A DNA stretch of 64,000 nucleotides from Bradyrhizobium sp. CCGB01 (GCF_024199795.1 NZ_JANADK010000001.1:4154001-4218000); one strand, 5' to 3'; numbered from the stretch's first letter, positions 36,066 through 46,973 are shown. Notes: generated by a model from the letters alone, not told the origin. Translations and numbers: made by a program.

Positions 36066-36752
36066 CTAGACTTGCGCCTCTGCTTTCGTATCAGGGCTGC
36101 TCTGACCCAGCCGCGGCTCCGTCCCTGCCAATAGCCGACCAATGTTGGCGCGATGGCGGACGATCACGTAGAGGCCGCCCGCGATCACCAGCAACCGATA
36201 GGGCAGCGGTTGCTCAAGAGCGCAGACGAGCACGATGGCCGTCAACGCCGCGAGGATCGAGCTGAGGGACACGAGCCGGGTGCTCGCCAGCACAATGCCA
36301 AAGGTCGCTGCTGCGCCCAATCCCACTGGCCATGACATCGCCAGCAGCACGCCAAGCCCGGTCGCAGCGGATTTGCCGCCTGTAAAGTTCAACCAGATCG
36401 AACGGCCGTGGCCGAGCAGCGCGGCAATGCCGGCGAGGCAAACCGTCCAGGCCACCCAGGCTTGCGGGTCGAGCGCTGCCGGCGGCGTAGAGGAAAACTG
36501 TGCCGCGAGCCAGGGACAGAACCAGAGGGCGATCAAGATGGCCACAACACCTTTGAGCACATCGATGATGAGCACCGCCAATGCAGGCCATTTGCCAAGC
36601 GTCCGCAGGACGTTCGTGGCCCCGGTGGATCTCGAGCCGTGCTCTCGAATATCGATGCCCCTCAGCAGCCTTCCGGCCAGATACCCCGTGGGCGTGGAGC
36701 CCAGCAGATAGGCGATCACAAGGCCAAGCGCGCTCGCCGCAAAGAATGCCAT
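36066..36752 (-). CDS. plsY: Glycerol-3-phosphate acyltransferase PlsY-like
   Basis: The 228-residue protein has six or seven membrane helices and the PlsY motifs LLGSTPTGYLAGRLLRGIDIREHGS, GATN, GHGRSIWLNFTGGKSAATGLG. PlsY transfers acyl groups from acyl-phosphate to glycerol-3-phosphate, the first step of phospholipid synthesis. The motif-1 region reads GSRSTGATN instead of the usual GSGNxGATN, so this could be a divergent second copy. No plsX is adjacent. Confidence 0.88.
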   Translation of the reverse strand: MAFFAASALGLVIAYLLGSTPTGYLAGRLLRGIDIREHGSRSTGATNVLRTLGKWPALAVLIIDVLKGVVAILIALWFCPWLAAQFSSTPPAALDPQAWVAWTVCLAGIAALLGHGRSIWLNFTGGKSAATGLGVLLAMSWPVGLGAAATFGIVLASTRLVSLSSILAALTAIVLVCALEQPLPYRLLVIAGGLYVIVRHRANIGRLLAGTEPRLGQSSPDTKAEAQV

Positions 36753-36807
36753 CGGTCCATTTCCAGTTTCCGCAATCGGCGTTTTAGCGCCGGCTTTGCC
36801 TGACGGC

Positions 36808-36866
36808 TATGGGCTGGCTCTTGAACCCCATCCCGGGCGGGGACGTCAAACACCGGACGATTCCAG
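36808..36866. repeat. Short intergenic repeat, copy 2
   Basis: Partner of 33178-33236 in the same orientation. It ends just before the start codon of the small membrane gene at 36870 and therefore overlaps its expected promoter or ribosome site. Confidence 0.45.
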
Positions 36867-36869
36867 GTG

Positions 36870-37193
36870 ATGACCTTGTCCTCCAGTTTGACCAGCCTCT
36901 TCGATGGGCCCTTCCTGATCCTCATATGGGCCTTCACGCTCGCCATCGCGGGCGGGCCGCTGCTCTTGAGGTTCCTGAACTACCGGCCGGTGACGCGCTG
37001 TGCGGCCTTGCACGCCGTGGCGAAGGTCGTCACGACCGGGTGCTGGCTGACGTTCGGCACCGCCGCGATGAACGCCCACGAGCGCGGTTTGATCTCGGTG
37101 TTCACGAGTATCCTCGCCGTGGCGTTCGTGTTTGCTGCCGCCGCCGGTGGCTCGCTCCTGATCGCGCGCTGGTGTCCCGATGAACAGCCTTAG
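36870..37193 (+). CDS. Three-helix membrane protein, unknown function
   Basis: The 107-residue protein has three hydrophobic segments (FLILIWAFTLAIAGGPLLL, AVAKVVTTGCWLTFGTAAM and SVFTSILAVAFVFAAAAGGSLLI) and a short polar tail CPDEQP. ATG 36870 is the likely start, with AGG just before it; an in-frame GTG precedes it by one codon. No family is recognised and the neighbour genes are unrelated. Confidence 0.55.
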   Translation: MTLSSSLTSLFDGPFLILIWAFTLAIAGGPLLLRFLNYRPVTRCAALHAVAKVVTTGCWLTFGTAAMNAHERGLISVFTSILAVAFVFAAAAGGSLLIARWCPDEQP

Positions 37194-37243
37194 CGCGCGA
37201 TAGGCGCGATCAATCGGCATCCGTTTGCGCGATCACAGCGCAC

Positions 37244-37366
37244 GCCTCGTCCTTCGAGACGACCGCTCCGCGGCCTCCTCAGGATGAGGCTAAGCGGCAT
37301 CGGTGCCGGTCGAAACGACGGCCGCGCACCCGGTCCTCATCCTGATGGCCCGCCAACGGCGGGCAT
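37244..37366. repeat. Bradyrhizobium-type palindromic intergenic repeat
   Basis: CTCCTCAGGATGAGG (near 37277) faces CCTCATCCTGA (near 37335), with nearby CCTTCGAGACG and the small hairpin GCCCGCCAACGGCGGGC. The overall form, an outward palindrome between genes, is one I associate with Bradyrhizobiaceae genomes. It separates the small membrane gene from the convergent HD gene. Confidence 0.6.
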
Positions 37367-38224
37367 CTACAGCTGCGGACCAGATAGTCCAACCTCTCGC
37401 TCGGCGCGAAAGACATTGCCATAGAGGCTGCTGATCCATTGTCTTCCGCTCGAGGTCACATTCAGATAGCGGATCGCCACCGGGATCTGCGGTGCGACCT
37501 TGGTCCAGTAGAATTGCGGATATTTGTGCACCACGTCCGCGGGCGTGGCGTATCCGAGCGATTTGTTGAGCCCTATCTCCTCGAATTCGTAGAAGAGCGC
37601 ATTTGATTTCTTCATGTAGTTCGGGTCGCCGAGCTGACCGATCAGATCAGCGGCACGCAGCAGCAAGCCTTCCTCCTCGTCCAGATCATCCTTGAGTTCG
37701 TTCGCAGGTGCGTCTGCATAGGGAAAGCGGGTATATTCGATGGCTCGGGCAACGCGAGCGGCGTCGATCTGGTCGACTGCGTCGAGACGCTCCACGGCAA
37801 ACAATTTCGAGCGATCGACGTGATAGGGCGTAAGGGCTGCATCGGAGGAGCCGATCGGCAGCTCAACCGTCCGACCGGTACCGTCAACGACATAGGCTCC
37901 CTCCTGGTCTCCGTGAATGATGCCCCGAACGTAGCCGATGTCGTGGATCAGACAGGCCAGAATGAAATGAGCGTAGTCGTCGGCTGTCGTTGGCCTCAGC
38001 AGTGAGCGGCCGATCAGGATGTCGTGCCCCACCAGCGTGACCAACAGGGTGTGCTCGACGTTGTGGTACAACGCATCGCTGTTGCCGATACACTCCAGGG
38101 CCAGCTTTGCTGCGTAGGGCAGCAATTCCGGCAAGCTCGCATGCGACGAGCCGAAGCGGCCTTTTGTCTCCGAGGTGAGGAACGCACCGAGCGCCTGGGA
38201 CGTCAATTCCGGAATCGTTATCAT
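37367..38224 (-). CDS. HD-domain phosphohydrolase
   Basis: The 285-residue protein shows an HD-superfamily metal site: YHNVEH (His54, His58), IHD (His94-Asp95) and a later Asp in RAADLIGQLGD. The YHNxEHT element resembles the start of class I cyclic-nucleotide phosphodiesterases, but the following HDxxH is changed to HDIGY. The metal centre likely hydrolyses a phosphoester; cyclic nucleotides are a candidate. ATG 38224 is the natural start. It is divergent from an adenylate/guanylate cyclase gene 263 bases away, and both promoters lie in that gap. Confidence 0.85.
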   Translation of the reverse strand: MITIPELTSQALGAFLTSETKGRFGSSHASLPELLPYAAKLALECIGNSDALYHNVEHTLLVTLVGHDILIGRSLLRPTTADDYAHFILACLIHDIGYVRGIIHGDQEGAYVVDGTGRTVELPIGSSDAALTPYHVDRSKLFAVERLDAVDQIDAARVARAIEYTRFPYADAPANELKDDLDEEEGLLLRAADLIGQLGDPNYMKKSNALFYEFEEIGLNKSLGYATPADVVHKYPQFYWTKVAPQIPVAIRYLNVTSSGRQWISSLYGNVFRAEREVGLSGPQL

Positions 38225-38487
38225 GAGCAGGGTCCTCACCTTCGTCGGCGAATCTCCAGAAGGGTGACGTCGCCGCCTCGAATGCGGCTGAACATAATTT
38301 GAGGCCAAAGGAGGGGTGAGGTTTGACCTAGATCAACGCGGCTGCGACGCCAGGCTACGTCTGCCCGGCGGCAACCTCGGTTGAAGCCGCCACCCGCACG
38401 CGCGGCGTTCGAATGAACTCCGCGACACGGCGGAGCGACATGTTAGTCTGGGCCATTGCATCTATGTGATTGTACAGGAACCGGAGC

Positions 38488-40215
38488 ATGATTCCGCAAG
38501 ATCGGTTTCGCGGCCTCTTTCATAAATATCTGCTCGCGCTTTTCGTGGCTGTCGCAGTCCCACTCGCATTCAACGGCGTTATTGAAGCCTGGTTCGGCTA
38601 TCGCGATCAGCGCGCGAGGCTCGACCAGTGGCTTAGCCTCCAGTCCGCGTCCGCGGCCGCAGAAATCCACGATTTCATCCACGGCATCACAGGCCAGCTT
38701 GGCTGGCTGGTCCAGCTCCCGTGGACCGACGAGCCCGACGAACGCCGTCGGACCGACGCGCTGCGCCTGCTTCGACAAGCGCCTGCCATCGCCAGTCTCA
38801 CGCTTCTCGACGGCAAAGGCCTGGAGCGACTCCACATCTCGCGAATCGGCCTCAATCGAATCGAGAGCCGCACGGACCGATCGGCCGATCCCGCCGTGGT
38901 CGGTGCCCGGGCGGCCCAGATCTGGTTCAGCGACGTCCGCTACAATCGAGGCTCCGAGCCGTACCTGACGGTTGCGGTTGTCGGTAATCGAGCGGCCGCC
39001 GGCGCCGTCGTCGCCGAAGTCAACCTCAAGCTGATCTGGGACGTGATCTCGTCGATCAAGGTCGGAAGAACCGGCTACGCCTTCGTCCTGGATCGATCGG
39101 GTCGCCTTATCGCCCATCCCGACATCAGCCTCGTTCTCCGCGGGGCGGAAGAAGCAACCTCCGGACCATTTCGGGCTGTGCGGGACGCGATCGGGCCGAA
39201 AGCGGGCTTCGCAACGAGCCGGGATGCACAAGGACAATTCGTTGCCGCCAGCGCGGCTCCGGTGCAGGGCCCCGATTGGACAGTCGTGGTCGCGCAGCCG
39301 CTATCTGAAGCTTACGCGCCGATCTATTCCGCCCTGTGGCGGACGGCAATGCTGCTCGCGATCAGCACCATGCTCGCAGGGATTCTTGCCTATGCACTGG
39401 CGCACCGGATGACGGAGCCGATCAAGCTGCTCGAGGAGGGCACGGAGAGAATTGGTGCGGGGTCCTTCGACCACCGCATCTCAATTCACACCGGGGATGA
39501 GTTCCAGCGCCTTGCAAACAGCTTCAACAAAATGGCCTCCGAGCTGGCGCTGGCGCAGCAGCACCAGGAGCGCATCGCCAAGCTCAAGCGTTTCCTGGCC
39601 CCCCAGGTCGCAGATCTCGTCGATCGAGCCGGCGATGACAGCGTGCTGGATGGCCACCGCAGGGAAGTCGTCGTTGTCTTCTGTGATTTGAGGGGGTTCA
39701 CCGCGTTTTCGGCGGGAGCTACGCCTGAAGACGTCATGAGCGTACTGTCGGAATACTATGAGCACCTCGGCAGCGTCATCGCGAAGTTCGAAGCAACGCT
39801 GATCAATTTCTCCGGGGACGGGTTGATGGTTTTGGTCAACGCGCCTGTCCCGGTCGAAGAGCCTGCCTTGAGAGCCATCGATCTCGCAGTCGACATGCAG
39901 AAGAACGTGCAAGCCCTCATCGCCGGCTGGCGACCGCGTGGCTACCAGATTGGGTTCGGCATCGGCCTTGCCAGCGGGCCTGCGACTGTCGGCCGTATCG
40001 GATACAAGGACCGGCTCGACTACACCGCCATCGGGAGTGTCGTGAACCTCGCGGCCCGGCTGTGCGCATCTGCCGCAGACAAGGAAATCCTGATCGACGC
40101 CGGAATAGCCGCCGTCGTCAGGGGCAGGCGGCCCGTTCAGGATCTCGGGGGGCGCGTCATCAAGGGATTTGACGATGCCATTCCAATCTTCGGAATATCG
40201 TTCGAAGCTCTCTAG
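38488..40215 (+). CDS. Membrane class III adenylate/guanylate cyclase with Cache and HAMP domains
   Basis: The 575-residue protein has a first membrane helix (about residues 14-32), a periplasmic double-Cache sensor (to about 280, with GRTGYAFVLDRSGRLIAHPD), a second helix near 283-305 and a HAMP linker. A class III cyclase domain follows, with metal Asp residues in FCDLRGFTAF (about 399) and FSGDGLM (about 443), and DYTAIGSVVNLAARLC. It would make cAMP or cGMP in response to an external ligand. ATG 38488 follows AGGAA by seven bases. It is paired with a divergent HD phosphohydrolase. Confidence 0.92.
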   Translation: MIPQDRFRGLFHKYLLALFVAVAVPLAFNGVIEAWFGYRDQRARLDQWLSLQSASAAAEIHDFIHGITGQLGWLVQLPWTDEPDERRRTDALRLLRQAPAIASLTLLDGKGLERLHISRIGLNRIESRTDRSADPAVVGARAAQIWFSDVRYNRGSEPYLTVAVVGNRAAAGAVVAEVNLKLIWDVISSIKVGRTGYAFVLDRSGRLIAHPDISLVLRGAEEATSGPFRAVRDAIGPKAGFATSRDAQGQFVAASAAPVQGPDWTVVVAQPLSEAYAPIYSALWRTAMLLAISTMLAGILAYALAHRMTEPIKLLEEGTERIGAGSFDHRISIHTGDEFQRLANSFNKMASELALAQQHQERIAKLKRFLAPQVADLVDRAGDDSVLDGHRREVVVVFCDLRGFTAFSAGATPEDVMSVLSEYYEHLGSVIAKFEATLINFSGDGLMVLVNAPVPVEEPALRAIDLAVDMQKNVQALIAGWRPRGYQIGFGIGLASGPATVGRIGYKDRLDYTAIGSVVNLAARLCASAADKEILIDAGIAAVVRGRRPVQDLGGRVIKGFDDAIPIFGISFEAL

Positions 40216-40315
40216 CCGAGATGGCCGCGCGACGGCTGGCCGCAATCGGTTAGAGACTGTTCGAGCATCCGGGGCTATGCTCCGATAAACGGCTGACGGC
40301 AGCGGGTTCGTAGGC

Positions 40316-41338
40316 ATGAGGTGCGCCAACCCTGGAGCAGCAAGGCTAGGCCGACGCGCCAGACGGCGTGATTTTCTTCTTTGGATGGCGGGCGCCGCGA
40401 CATGGACGACCGTCTCGTACGGACAGAAGCCCTCCATGCCGGTCATTGGCTATCTGTGCCCGGAGTCGCCCAAGCTCTTTGCCAGTCGGCTTGATGCTTT
40501 CCACCAGGGACTAGGGGAGGCCGGCTTTGTCGAGGGCCGCAATGTGAAGATCGACTTTCAGTGGGCCAACGGACAATATTCTCGATTGCCTGCCCTGGCT
40601 GCCGAACTGGCCGCCAGACCTGTCGACGTGATCGTGGCCCCCGGTGGGGCTCCCGTGGCCCTTGCCGCGAAGGCTACGGGGACGACCAAGCCCATCGTGT
40701 TCGAGATGGGCGGCGACCCCGTTCAGCTGCGCGTGGTGGATAGCCTGTCGCGGCCGGGCGGAAATATCACGGGCGTTTCGAGCCTGAGCGTCGATGTGTC
40801 GCCAAAGCGGCTCGAGCTGATGCGCGACCTGCTGCCCGCGGCGACCAGTTTGGGGATTGTCGCCAACCCGACAAGTCCAACCGCAGAATCGCAATTGCAG
40901 AAGCTTCGCGCGGCTGCAGAAACCCTGCGGGTTCAACTGCAGATCTTGAACGCGAGCAAGGAGGATGAATTTGAATCCATGTTCGCTGCCGTGGCGAAGG
41001 ACGGACCAAGCGGACTTGTGTTTACCTCCGATCCCTATTTTGCATTTCGCAGTGCCCGGTTGGCGGCTCTCGCGATGAAATATCAAATACCCGCAATCAC
41101 CCAGACCCGGGACTTTCCCGTGGCTGGGGGCTTGATGAGCTATGGCGGAGATTTCATGCAGTCGCACCGTCGCGCGGGCGTCTATGCCGGACGCATTCTA
41201 TTGGGCGAAAAGCCTTCTGATCTGCCAGTTCAACTCGTCACGAAGGTGGAGCTCGTCGTCAATTTGAATGCCGCGAAACTGCTCAGCCATCCGTTCTCCG
41301 CGGCCGTGATTGCCGGCGCAGATGAGGTGATCGAGTAG
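40316..41338 (+). CDS. ABC transporter substrate-binding protein (PF04392 type)
   Basis: The 340-residue protein has a twin-arginine-like leader (RRRDFLLWMAGAA) and a periplasmic fold starting MPVIGYLCPESPKLFASRLDAF. GLGEAGFVEGRNVKIDFQWA and NITGVSSLSVDVSPKRLELM match the TrpX/XylF-like family PF04392, frequent in Bradyrhizobium. The ligand is unknown. No permease or ATPase gene is adjacent, so it is an orphan binding protein, as is common for this family. The ribosome site is weak but the leader requires this start. Confidence 0.9.
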   Translation: MRCANPGAARLGRRARRRDFLLWMAGAATWTTVSYGQKPSMPVIGYLCPESPKLFASRLDAFHQGLGEAGFVEGRNVKIDFQWANGQYSRLPALAAELAARPVDVIVAPGGAPVALAAKATGTTKPIVFEMGGDPVQLRVVDSLSRPGGNITGVSSLSVDVSPKRLELMRDLLPAATSLGIVANPTSPTAESQLQKLRAAAETLRVQLQILNASKEDEFESMFAAVAKDGPSGLVFTSDPYFAFRSARLAALAMKYQIPAITQTRDFPVAGGLMSYGGDFMQSHRRAGVYAGRILLGEKPSDLPVQLVTKVELVVNLNAAKLLSHPFSAAVIAGADEVIE

Positions 41339-41426
41339 ATGTCCGTGCACGAGAGCTCGGTTTTGCCGGCTCTTGCGCCCATCGAAATCGCGCCGGCGCG
41401 GCGAAAGAGACGAGCTTCAGTGTTTA

Positions 41427-44400
41427 TCAGACCGCCGGGGGAAGCGGTGTCCGGCCGGATTTGCCAACGCGATGCTTCGCCATCTCCCGCCATCGCTGAA
41501 AGGTCACGTACAGCAACGGCACCAGGAAAATGCCGATCGAGCTTGCCGCGAGCATCCCGCCGAACACCGCGGTGCCGACCGCGCGGCGGCTGATTTCGGC
41601 CGCTCCAGTCGCGACAACCAGCGGCACCAGGCCGAGGATGAATGCGATCGAGGTCATCATCACGGCTCGGAACCGCATTTGTGATCCCAGCACCGCCGCA
41701 TCTTCCACCGATCGACCGGCTTCACGCTGCTCCTTTGCGAATTCCACGATCAGAATTCCGTTCTTCGCAGCGAGCGCGATCAACACGACGAGCCCGATCT
41801 GGCCGTAGAGGTCGAGATTGAGCCCGGCGATCTTGATCGCCACATAGGAGCCGAGAACACCCACCACGACGGCCAGCAAGACGGGGACAGGAATGGTCCA
41901 ACTCTCATAAAGCGCCACCAGGAAGAGATATGCGAACAGCACTGCCAGTCCGAGGATGACGCCCGTTTGGCCCGACGCCGCCTGCTCCTGATAGGCGGTG
42001 CCGGTCCATTCGAAGGAATAGCCCGCCGGCAACGTGGATTTGGAGAGCTCCTCCATCGCAGCGATCGCCGTGCCTGAGGAAACGCCGGCCGCAGGTCCGC
42101 CATTGATGGTGACCGAGCGGTAGTTGTTGTAGCGCGTGATCACCTGCGGCCCGGTCACGATCCTGATGTTCGCGATGGAGCGGATCGGTACCATTTCGCC
42201 AGTGCTGTTGCGAACGTAGATTTGCCAGATGTCTGACATGTCACCGCGATTGGCCGCTTCGCCCTGCACATTGACCTGCCAGGTACGGCCGAACAAATTG
42301 AAGTTGTTGACATAGAACCCGCCGAGGGTTGCCTGCAACGCCGTGAACACGTCACTCATGTTGAGGCCAAGGGCCTGGGCCTTTGCGCGGTCGATATCAA
42401 GATAGATCGATGGATTGGTCGCGGTGAAGGTCGAAAACACGCGCGTCAGCCGCGGATCGCGGTTCGCCACGCTGATCAAGCCACTCACCACGCTGCCGAC
42501 CGCCGCAGGATCCTGCCCCTCGAGCGCCTCGAGTTGATATTCGAACCCGCCAGAGGTCGATAGACCGATAATCGGCGGAAGATTGAACGGCAGAATGTTG
42601 GCCTCGCGGATTTGCGCGCCGGCGTTGAACGTCCGCCGAATAGTCGCCTGCACCGAATCCGAGGCTGCCGTGCGATCCGCGAATGGCTTCATTCGCGCGA
42701 CGATGAAGGCCGAATTCGGCTGGTTGCCACCATCGAGCAACGAAAAGCCGATGATCGAGAGCACGTGTTCGATTGCGGGAATCTGCTTGAGCAACGTTTC
42801 GACCTGCCTGGTCACCTCGCTGGTACGCGCGACCGACGCCGCGTCGGGCAGTTGCACCGCAATGAAGAACGCGCCCTGGTCCTCCTCGGGCAGAAACCCG
42901 GTCGGAGTGATGCGCGACACGCCAAAAATTCCGCCCGCGAACACCAGCACCGCGACAAGCGACAACAGCGCCATGCGCAACAGGCGGCGCACGATGCCGG
43001 CATAGCGGTCGCGAACCCAATCGATTCCGCCGAGCACGCGCGCCATGATGCCGCGCCGTGGTCCAGTGTGGCGCAGGAACACCGCACAGAGCGCCGGCGA
43101 CAACGTGAGCGCGTTTAGCGCCGAGATCACCATCGCCGCGCTGATCGTGACCGCGAACTGGCGAAACAACGTTCCCGAGATTCCCGGGATGAACGCGATC
43201 GGCACGAACACCGATAACAGCACCAGCGAGATCGCAATGATCGGCGCGGTGATCTGCGCCATCGCTTTTTTGGTCGCATCGGCGGGCGAAAGATCCGGTT
43301 CCTCCTCCATCACGCGTTCGACATTCTCGACAACGACGATCGCATCATCAACCACGATGCCGATAGCGAGCACCATCGCGAGCAGGGAGACCGTGTTGGC
43401 GGAGTAGCCGAGCGCCAAGAGGACCGCGAAGGCGCCGATCAGGCTGACGGGAACGGCGACGGCCGGAATCACGGTCGCGCGCAAATTGCCGAGGAACAGG
43501 AAGACCACGATCACGACGAGCACGAAGGCTTCGCCGAGCGTCTTCAGCACTTCCTTGATCGTATCAGTAACAAAGGTCGTCGAATCGTATTGCACGAGGT
43601 ACGTCAACCCGGGCGGAAACCGCTCCGACAATCTGGTGAGCGTAGCCTGCACGGCTCTCGCCGTCGTCACCGCATTTGCGCCTGGGGCGAGATAGATGCC
43701 CATGGGTACGCCGGCCTGCCCGTCGATCCGAGATTCGCTGTCCATATTTTGCGCGCCGATCTCGACGCGGGCGACGTCCTTGATCCGCAATACCGAGCCG
43801 TCGGGGTTGGCGCGCAGCAGGATATCGCCAAACTGCGTCGAGGTGGTCAGCCGACCTTGCGTCTGCACATTGAACTGGAACTGCTGGTCGTCGCTGATCG
43901 GGCGGGCCCCGATGCGGCCGACCGGTGCCTGCACGCTCTGTGTGCGGATCGCCGCGATCACGTCAGACGGCGCCAGATTGAGGCTGGTAAGGCGCTGCGT
44001 ATCGAACCAGATGCGCATGGAGTAATTCAGCTTGGCGAACAGCGTCGCCTGGCCGACGCCGGGTGTGCGAGAAATCGCATCGAGGACGTTGATAATGGCA
44101 TAGTTGGTGATGAACAGCGGATCCTGCTCGCCGTTCTTGCTGTAGAGCACGATAAACTGCAGCACCGCCGAGGATCGCTTCTGTACCGTCAGACCCTGAG
44201 CCTGCACTTCGGTCGGCAGTTGCGCGAGCGCGCTCTGCACGCGGTTATTGACATTCACGGTATTGATGTCGGGATTGGTGCCGAGCGCGAACGAGACAGT
44301 CAGCGTATAGCTGCCGTCGTTGCCGCTGGTCGACTTCATGTAGAGCATCTTGTCGACGCCGACGACCTGGGCCTCAAGCGGTTGGGCGACGCTCGATTCC

Positions 44401-44573
44401 ACCACCTCGGCGGACGCGCCCGGAAAGTTGGCGCTAACGGTGACCTGCGGCGGTACGATGTCCGGGAACTGTGCCACCGGGATCTGCAAGAGCGCAAGCG
44501 CACCCGCGATTGTGATGACAAAGGCGATCACAATCGCCAGGCGTGGACGATCCACGAAGACCGACGAAATCAT
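41427..44573 (-). CDS. RND multidrug efflux permease (HAE1 type)
   Basis: The 1048-residue protein has 12 membrane helices and two large periplasmic loops. The proton-relay pair is visible in [16 protein letters not shown], and the second repeat carries [21 protein letters not shown]. It starts with the standard [18 protein letters not shown]. It pumps drugs or solvents outward as a trimer with the adaptor encoded just upstream; the two genes overlap by four bases. An outer-membrane channel gene is missing from this operon. Confidence 0.96.
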   Translation of the reverse strand: MISSVFVDRPRLAIVIAFVITIAGALALLQIPVAQFPDIVPPQVTVSANFPGASAEVVESSVAQPLEAQVVGVDKMLYMKSTSGNDGSYTLTVSFALGTNPDINTVNVNNRVQSALAQLPTEVQAQGLTVQKRSSAVLQFIVLYSKNGEQDPLFITNYAIINVLDAISRTPGVGQATLFAKLNYSMRIWFDTQRLTSLNLAPSDVIAAIRTQSVQAPVGRIGARPISDDQQFQFNVQTQGRLTTSTQFGDILLRANPDGSVLRIKDVARVEIGAQNMDSESRIDGQAGVPMGIYLAPGANAVTTARAVQATLTRLSERFPPGLTYLVQYDSTTFVTDTIKEVLKTLGEAFVLVVIVVFLFLGNLRATVIPAVAVPVSLIGAFAVLLALGYSANTVSLLAMVLAIGIVVDDAIVVVENVERVMEEEPDLSPADATKKAMAQITAPIIAISLVLLSVFVPIAFIPGISGTLFRQFAVTISAAMVISALNALTLSPALCAVFLRHTGPRRGIMARVLGGIDWVRDRYAGIVRRLLRMALLSLVAVLVFAGGIFGVSRITPTGFLPEEDQGAFFIAVQLPDAASVARTSEVTRQVETLLKQIPAIEHVLSIIGFSLLDGGNQPNSAFIVARMKPFADRTAASDSVQATIRRTFNAGAQIREANILPFNLPPIIGLSTSGGFEYQLEALEGQDPAAVGSVVSGLISVANRDPRLTRVFSTFTATNPSIYLDIDRAKAQALGLNMSDVFTALQATLGGFYVNNFNLFGRTWQVNVQGEAANRGDMSDIWQIYVRNSTGEMVPIRSIANIRIVTGPQVITRYNNYRSVTINGGPAAGVSSGTAIAAMEELSKSTLPAGYSFEWTGTAYQEQAASGQTGVILGLAVLFAYLFLVALYESWTIPVPVLLAVVVGVLGSYVAIKIAGLNLDLYGQIGLVVLIALAAKNGILIVEFAKEQREAGRSVEDAAVLGSQMRFRAVMMTSIAFILGLVPLVVATGAAEISRRAVGTAVFGGMLAASSIGIFLVPLLYVTFQRWREMAKHRVGKSGRTPLPPAV

Positions 44574-45823
44574 GGGGCTGCGCCCGTCGGTTTCGGGCCG
44601 ATCCCGCCGCCGCGTTTCTGGATGCTGCCACTATCCGCGCTCGCATTCATGCTCGACTGCAGCAGCGCGCTCGCGGGTCCCGGCGCCACAGGCCGGCCGG
44701 GCTGCACCCGTTGCAGGCCCTCGACAATCACCTTTTCGCCTAGCGAAAGTCCGCTTGTCACAGATGCAACCGTCGGCGTTGATTGGCCAAGCTGAATTCG
44801 CTGCTGTTCGGCTTTGTTGTCAGCGCCCAGGACAAAAACATACTCGCCTTGCTGATCCGAGAGCACAGCGGAACGCGGGATCGCCACCACATCGACCGGC
44901 TCCGCGCCTTCGAGCAGCACCGTGACGAATTCGCCGTCGGTAAGCTCGCGCACGGTCAGGCGGCCGCCCGACAGATGCGGCAAGGTCGGATTGGGAATAG
45001 TGCCCCGCAGCATGATCGTGTCGGTGCTCTGCGCCACCGTGTTATTGACAAAGTTGAGCTTGCCTATCTGGTCATATAGACGGCCGTCCGTTAGCCGAAG
45101 GCGAATAACGACTGCGTTGAAGCCGCCTCGTGGCGCGTAACGTTCGCGCAGATCCAGCGCTTCGCGGAGCGACACCGGAAAAGTGACATACATCGGGTCC
45201 TGACTGACGATGGTTGTCAGCGCGTTCGAACTCGGGCTGACGACGTTGCCTTCAGTGACGGACGTGCGTCCAATCATGCCGTCGATCGGCGAGCGAATTT
45301 CGGTGTAGTCGAGATTGATCTGCGATAGGTCGACCTGCGCCTGCGCCGCTTGCACTTGCGCTTCCAGGCTCTGCTGGTTGGCGACTGCAGCATCATAGGT
45401 GGATTGCTGGCCGGCCGGCCCGCTCAGCAAAGTCCTCGCCCGCTCGGTTGTCAGCTTGGCGTTGACCAGGGTTGCCTGGAGCTGCGCGACCTGCGCCTGC
45501 TTCGACTTGAGGTCGGCCTCGAAGGGACCGCGCTCGAGCTTGTAGAGCAGATCGCCGGTCTTGACTTCGGTGCCTTCCGCAAATTTGCGCTGCTCCAGAA
45601 AGGCGGTGACGCGCGCGACCACATTGACTCGGTTGGTCGCTTCGATACGTCCCAGAAATTCGCTGGATTGGATGATGGGCCGCTTGACCGCTTCCATCAC
45701 GCCGACGGCCGGAGGTCCCGCTGGCCCGACCTGGGCGTCGGCGCTCGCGATCATTCCGAAACCGATGGCGCCCAGCATGACGGCGCTTACCAGCGTGCCG
45801 CTCGCTGCTTTATCAAGGTGCAT
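44570..45823 (-). CDS. RND efflux periplasmic adaptor subunit
   Basis: The 417-residue protein has a signal sequence ([21 protein letters not shown]), a lipoyl-like domain split by a coiled coil ([53 protein letters not shown]) and beta-barrel and membrane-proximal domains. It bridges the RND pump to an outer-membrane channel. I chose ATG 45823 because it gives the normal adaptor leader; more upstream ATGs add 23 or 59 poor residues. The gene is divergent from a two-component system 474 bases away. Confidence 0.94.
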   Translation of the reverse strand: MHLDKAASGTLVSAVMLGAIGFGMIASADAQVGPAGPPAVGVMEAVKRPIIQSSEFLGRIEATNRVNVVARVTAFLEQRKFAEGTEVKTGDLLYKLERGPFEADLKSKQAQVAQLQATLVNAKLTTERARTLLSGPAGQQSTYDAAVANQQSLEAQVQAAQAQVDLSQINLDYTEIRSPIDGMIGRTSVTEGNVVSPSSNALTTIVSQDPMYVTFPVSLREALDLRERYAPRGGFNAVVIRLRLTDGRLYDQIGKLNFVNNTVAQSTDTIMLRGTIPNPTLPHLSGGRLTVRELTDGEFVTVLLEGAEPVDVVAIPRSAVLSDQQGEYVFVLGADNKAEQQRIQLGQSTPTVASVTSGLSLGEKVIVEGLQRVQPGRPVAPGPASALLQSSMNASADSGSIQKRGGGIGPKPTGAAP

Positions 45824-46297
45824 GTCCTTGTGCGCCTTCCACTTTTCAGGTCTTGATCTGCTATCGTGGCGGTAGAACGCAATCACATTCATAGCAGGAC
45901 CGTGGCATGACGTCGACGACCGGCCATTTCTCACTTCTGACCAGCCAGGCGTCGCGACCACGATGGAGCGGAACCGTTCCTGGGCTGACGACAAGAACAT
46001 GCCCTAAACCAAAGGGGCATGGCCGAGAGAGACGACCTGGGTCGCCATTTTGAGTGGCGGGTCCGTTGTGGGGCAGAAGCGGCAATGTTTATTCAATCGC
46101 GGGATTTCTGCTCTCGCGCCGCAGCAGCCGACATCCGCTGCCCTATGAGGACGCGTCGCAATCAGCTTACATTAACCTGACAGGAGAGACCGGCCTGCCG
46201 GGCGCTTTTTCGCTGGCCGTGGCGCCCCGAATGGTGGAAGAGAGCGAAGGTGCGGCGCGAGCCGCGTGGTTGCTCCGGAACATGCCGCGGAAATGCG
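45824..46297. other. Divergent intergenic region between efflux and two-component genes
   Basis: No gene is supported. The region must hold the promoters of both the adaptor-permease pair and the response-regulator pair. I see no strong inverted repeat. Confidence 0.5.
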
Positions 46298-46972
46298 ATG
46301 CGCCTTCTGATCGTCGAGGACAATGCCGAGCTGTCGCGGCTCGTTGCCGGCGGGCTGGCGGCGGCCGGCTATGAGAGCGACATCGTCGGCACCGCAGCCG
46401 AGGCGCGCGAGGCGGTGAGCAGCGTCAACTACGCGGCGATGATCCTCGACCTCGGCCTGCCCGACGGCGACGGCCTGTCGGTGCTGCGCGAGCTGCGCCG
46501 GCAGATGGAGCCGCTGCCGGTCCTGGTGCTGACCGCGCGCGGCGGCTTGCAGGACCGCGTCAGCGGCCTGCGCAGCGGCGCCGACGACTATCTCGCAAAA
46601 CCGTTCGCGATGGAGGAGCTGGTGGCACGGCTGGAGGCGATCCTGCGCCGGCCCGGCCAGCTGCTCGGCCGCTCGCTGCGGCTTGCCAATCTCGTCTACG
46701 ATACCGAAAGCCGCCAGATATTCGTCGACGACCAGCCGCGGATCATCTCGTCGCGCGAGACTTCGGTGCTGGAGATCCTGCTGCGCCGGCAGGGGCGGGT
46801 GGTGCCGAAGAAAAACGTCGAGGACCACATCTTCGGGCTCGAAGGCGAGGTCGCCTCCAACGCCGTCGAGGTCTACGTCTCGCGGCTGCGCAAGCAGCTC
46901 GCCGAGCACGGCGCCAAGGTCGTGATCCATACCATCCGCGGCGTCGGCTATCTCATGGCCGAGGAGAAATAG
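46298..46972 (+). CDS. OmpR-family response regulator (TctD/QseB-like)
   Basis: The 224-residue protein has a receiver domain with phospho-acceptor Asp51 (LDLGLPDGDG), Thr79 and Lys101 (DDYLAKPF) and a C-terminal winged helix ending VYVSRLRKQLAEHGAKVVIH then RGVGYLM. ATG 46298 gives the canonical MRLLIVEDNAEL start. It lies one base before the kinase start, so the two are coupled. Nearby transport genes are the likely targets. Confidence 0.94.
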   Translation: MRLLIVEDNAELSRLVAGGLAAAGYESDIVGTAAEAREAVSSVNYAAMILDLGLPDGDGLSVLRELRRQMEPLPVLVLTARGGLQDRVSGLRSGADDYLAKPFAMEELVARLEAILRRPGQLLGRSLRLANLVYDTESRQIFVDDQPRIISSRETSVLEILLRRQGRVVPKKNVEDHIFGLEGEVASNAVEVYVSRLRKQLAEHGAKVVIHTIRGVGYLMAEEK

Positions 46973-46973
46973 C

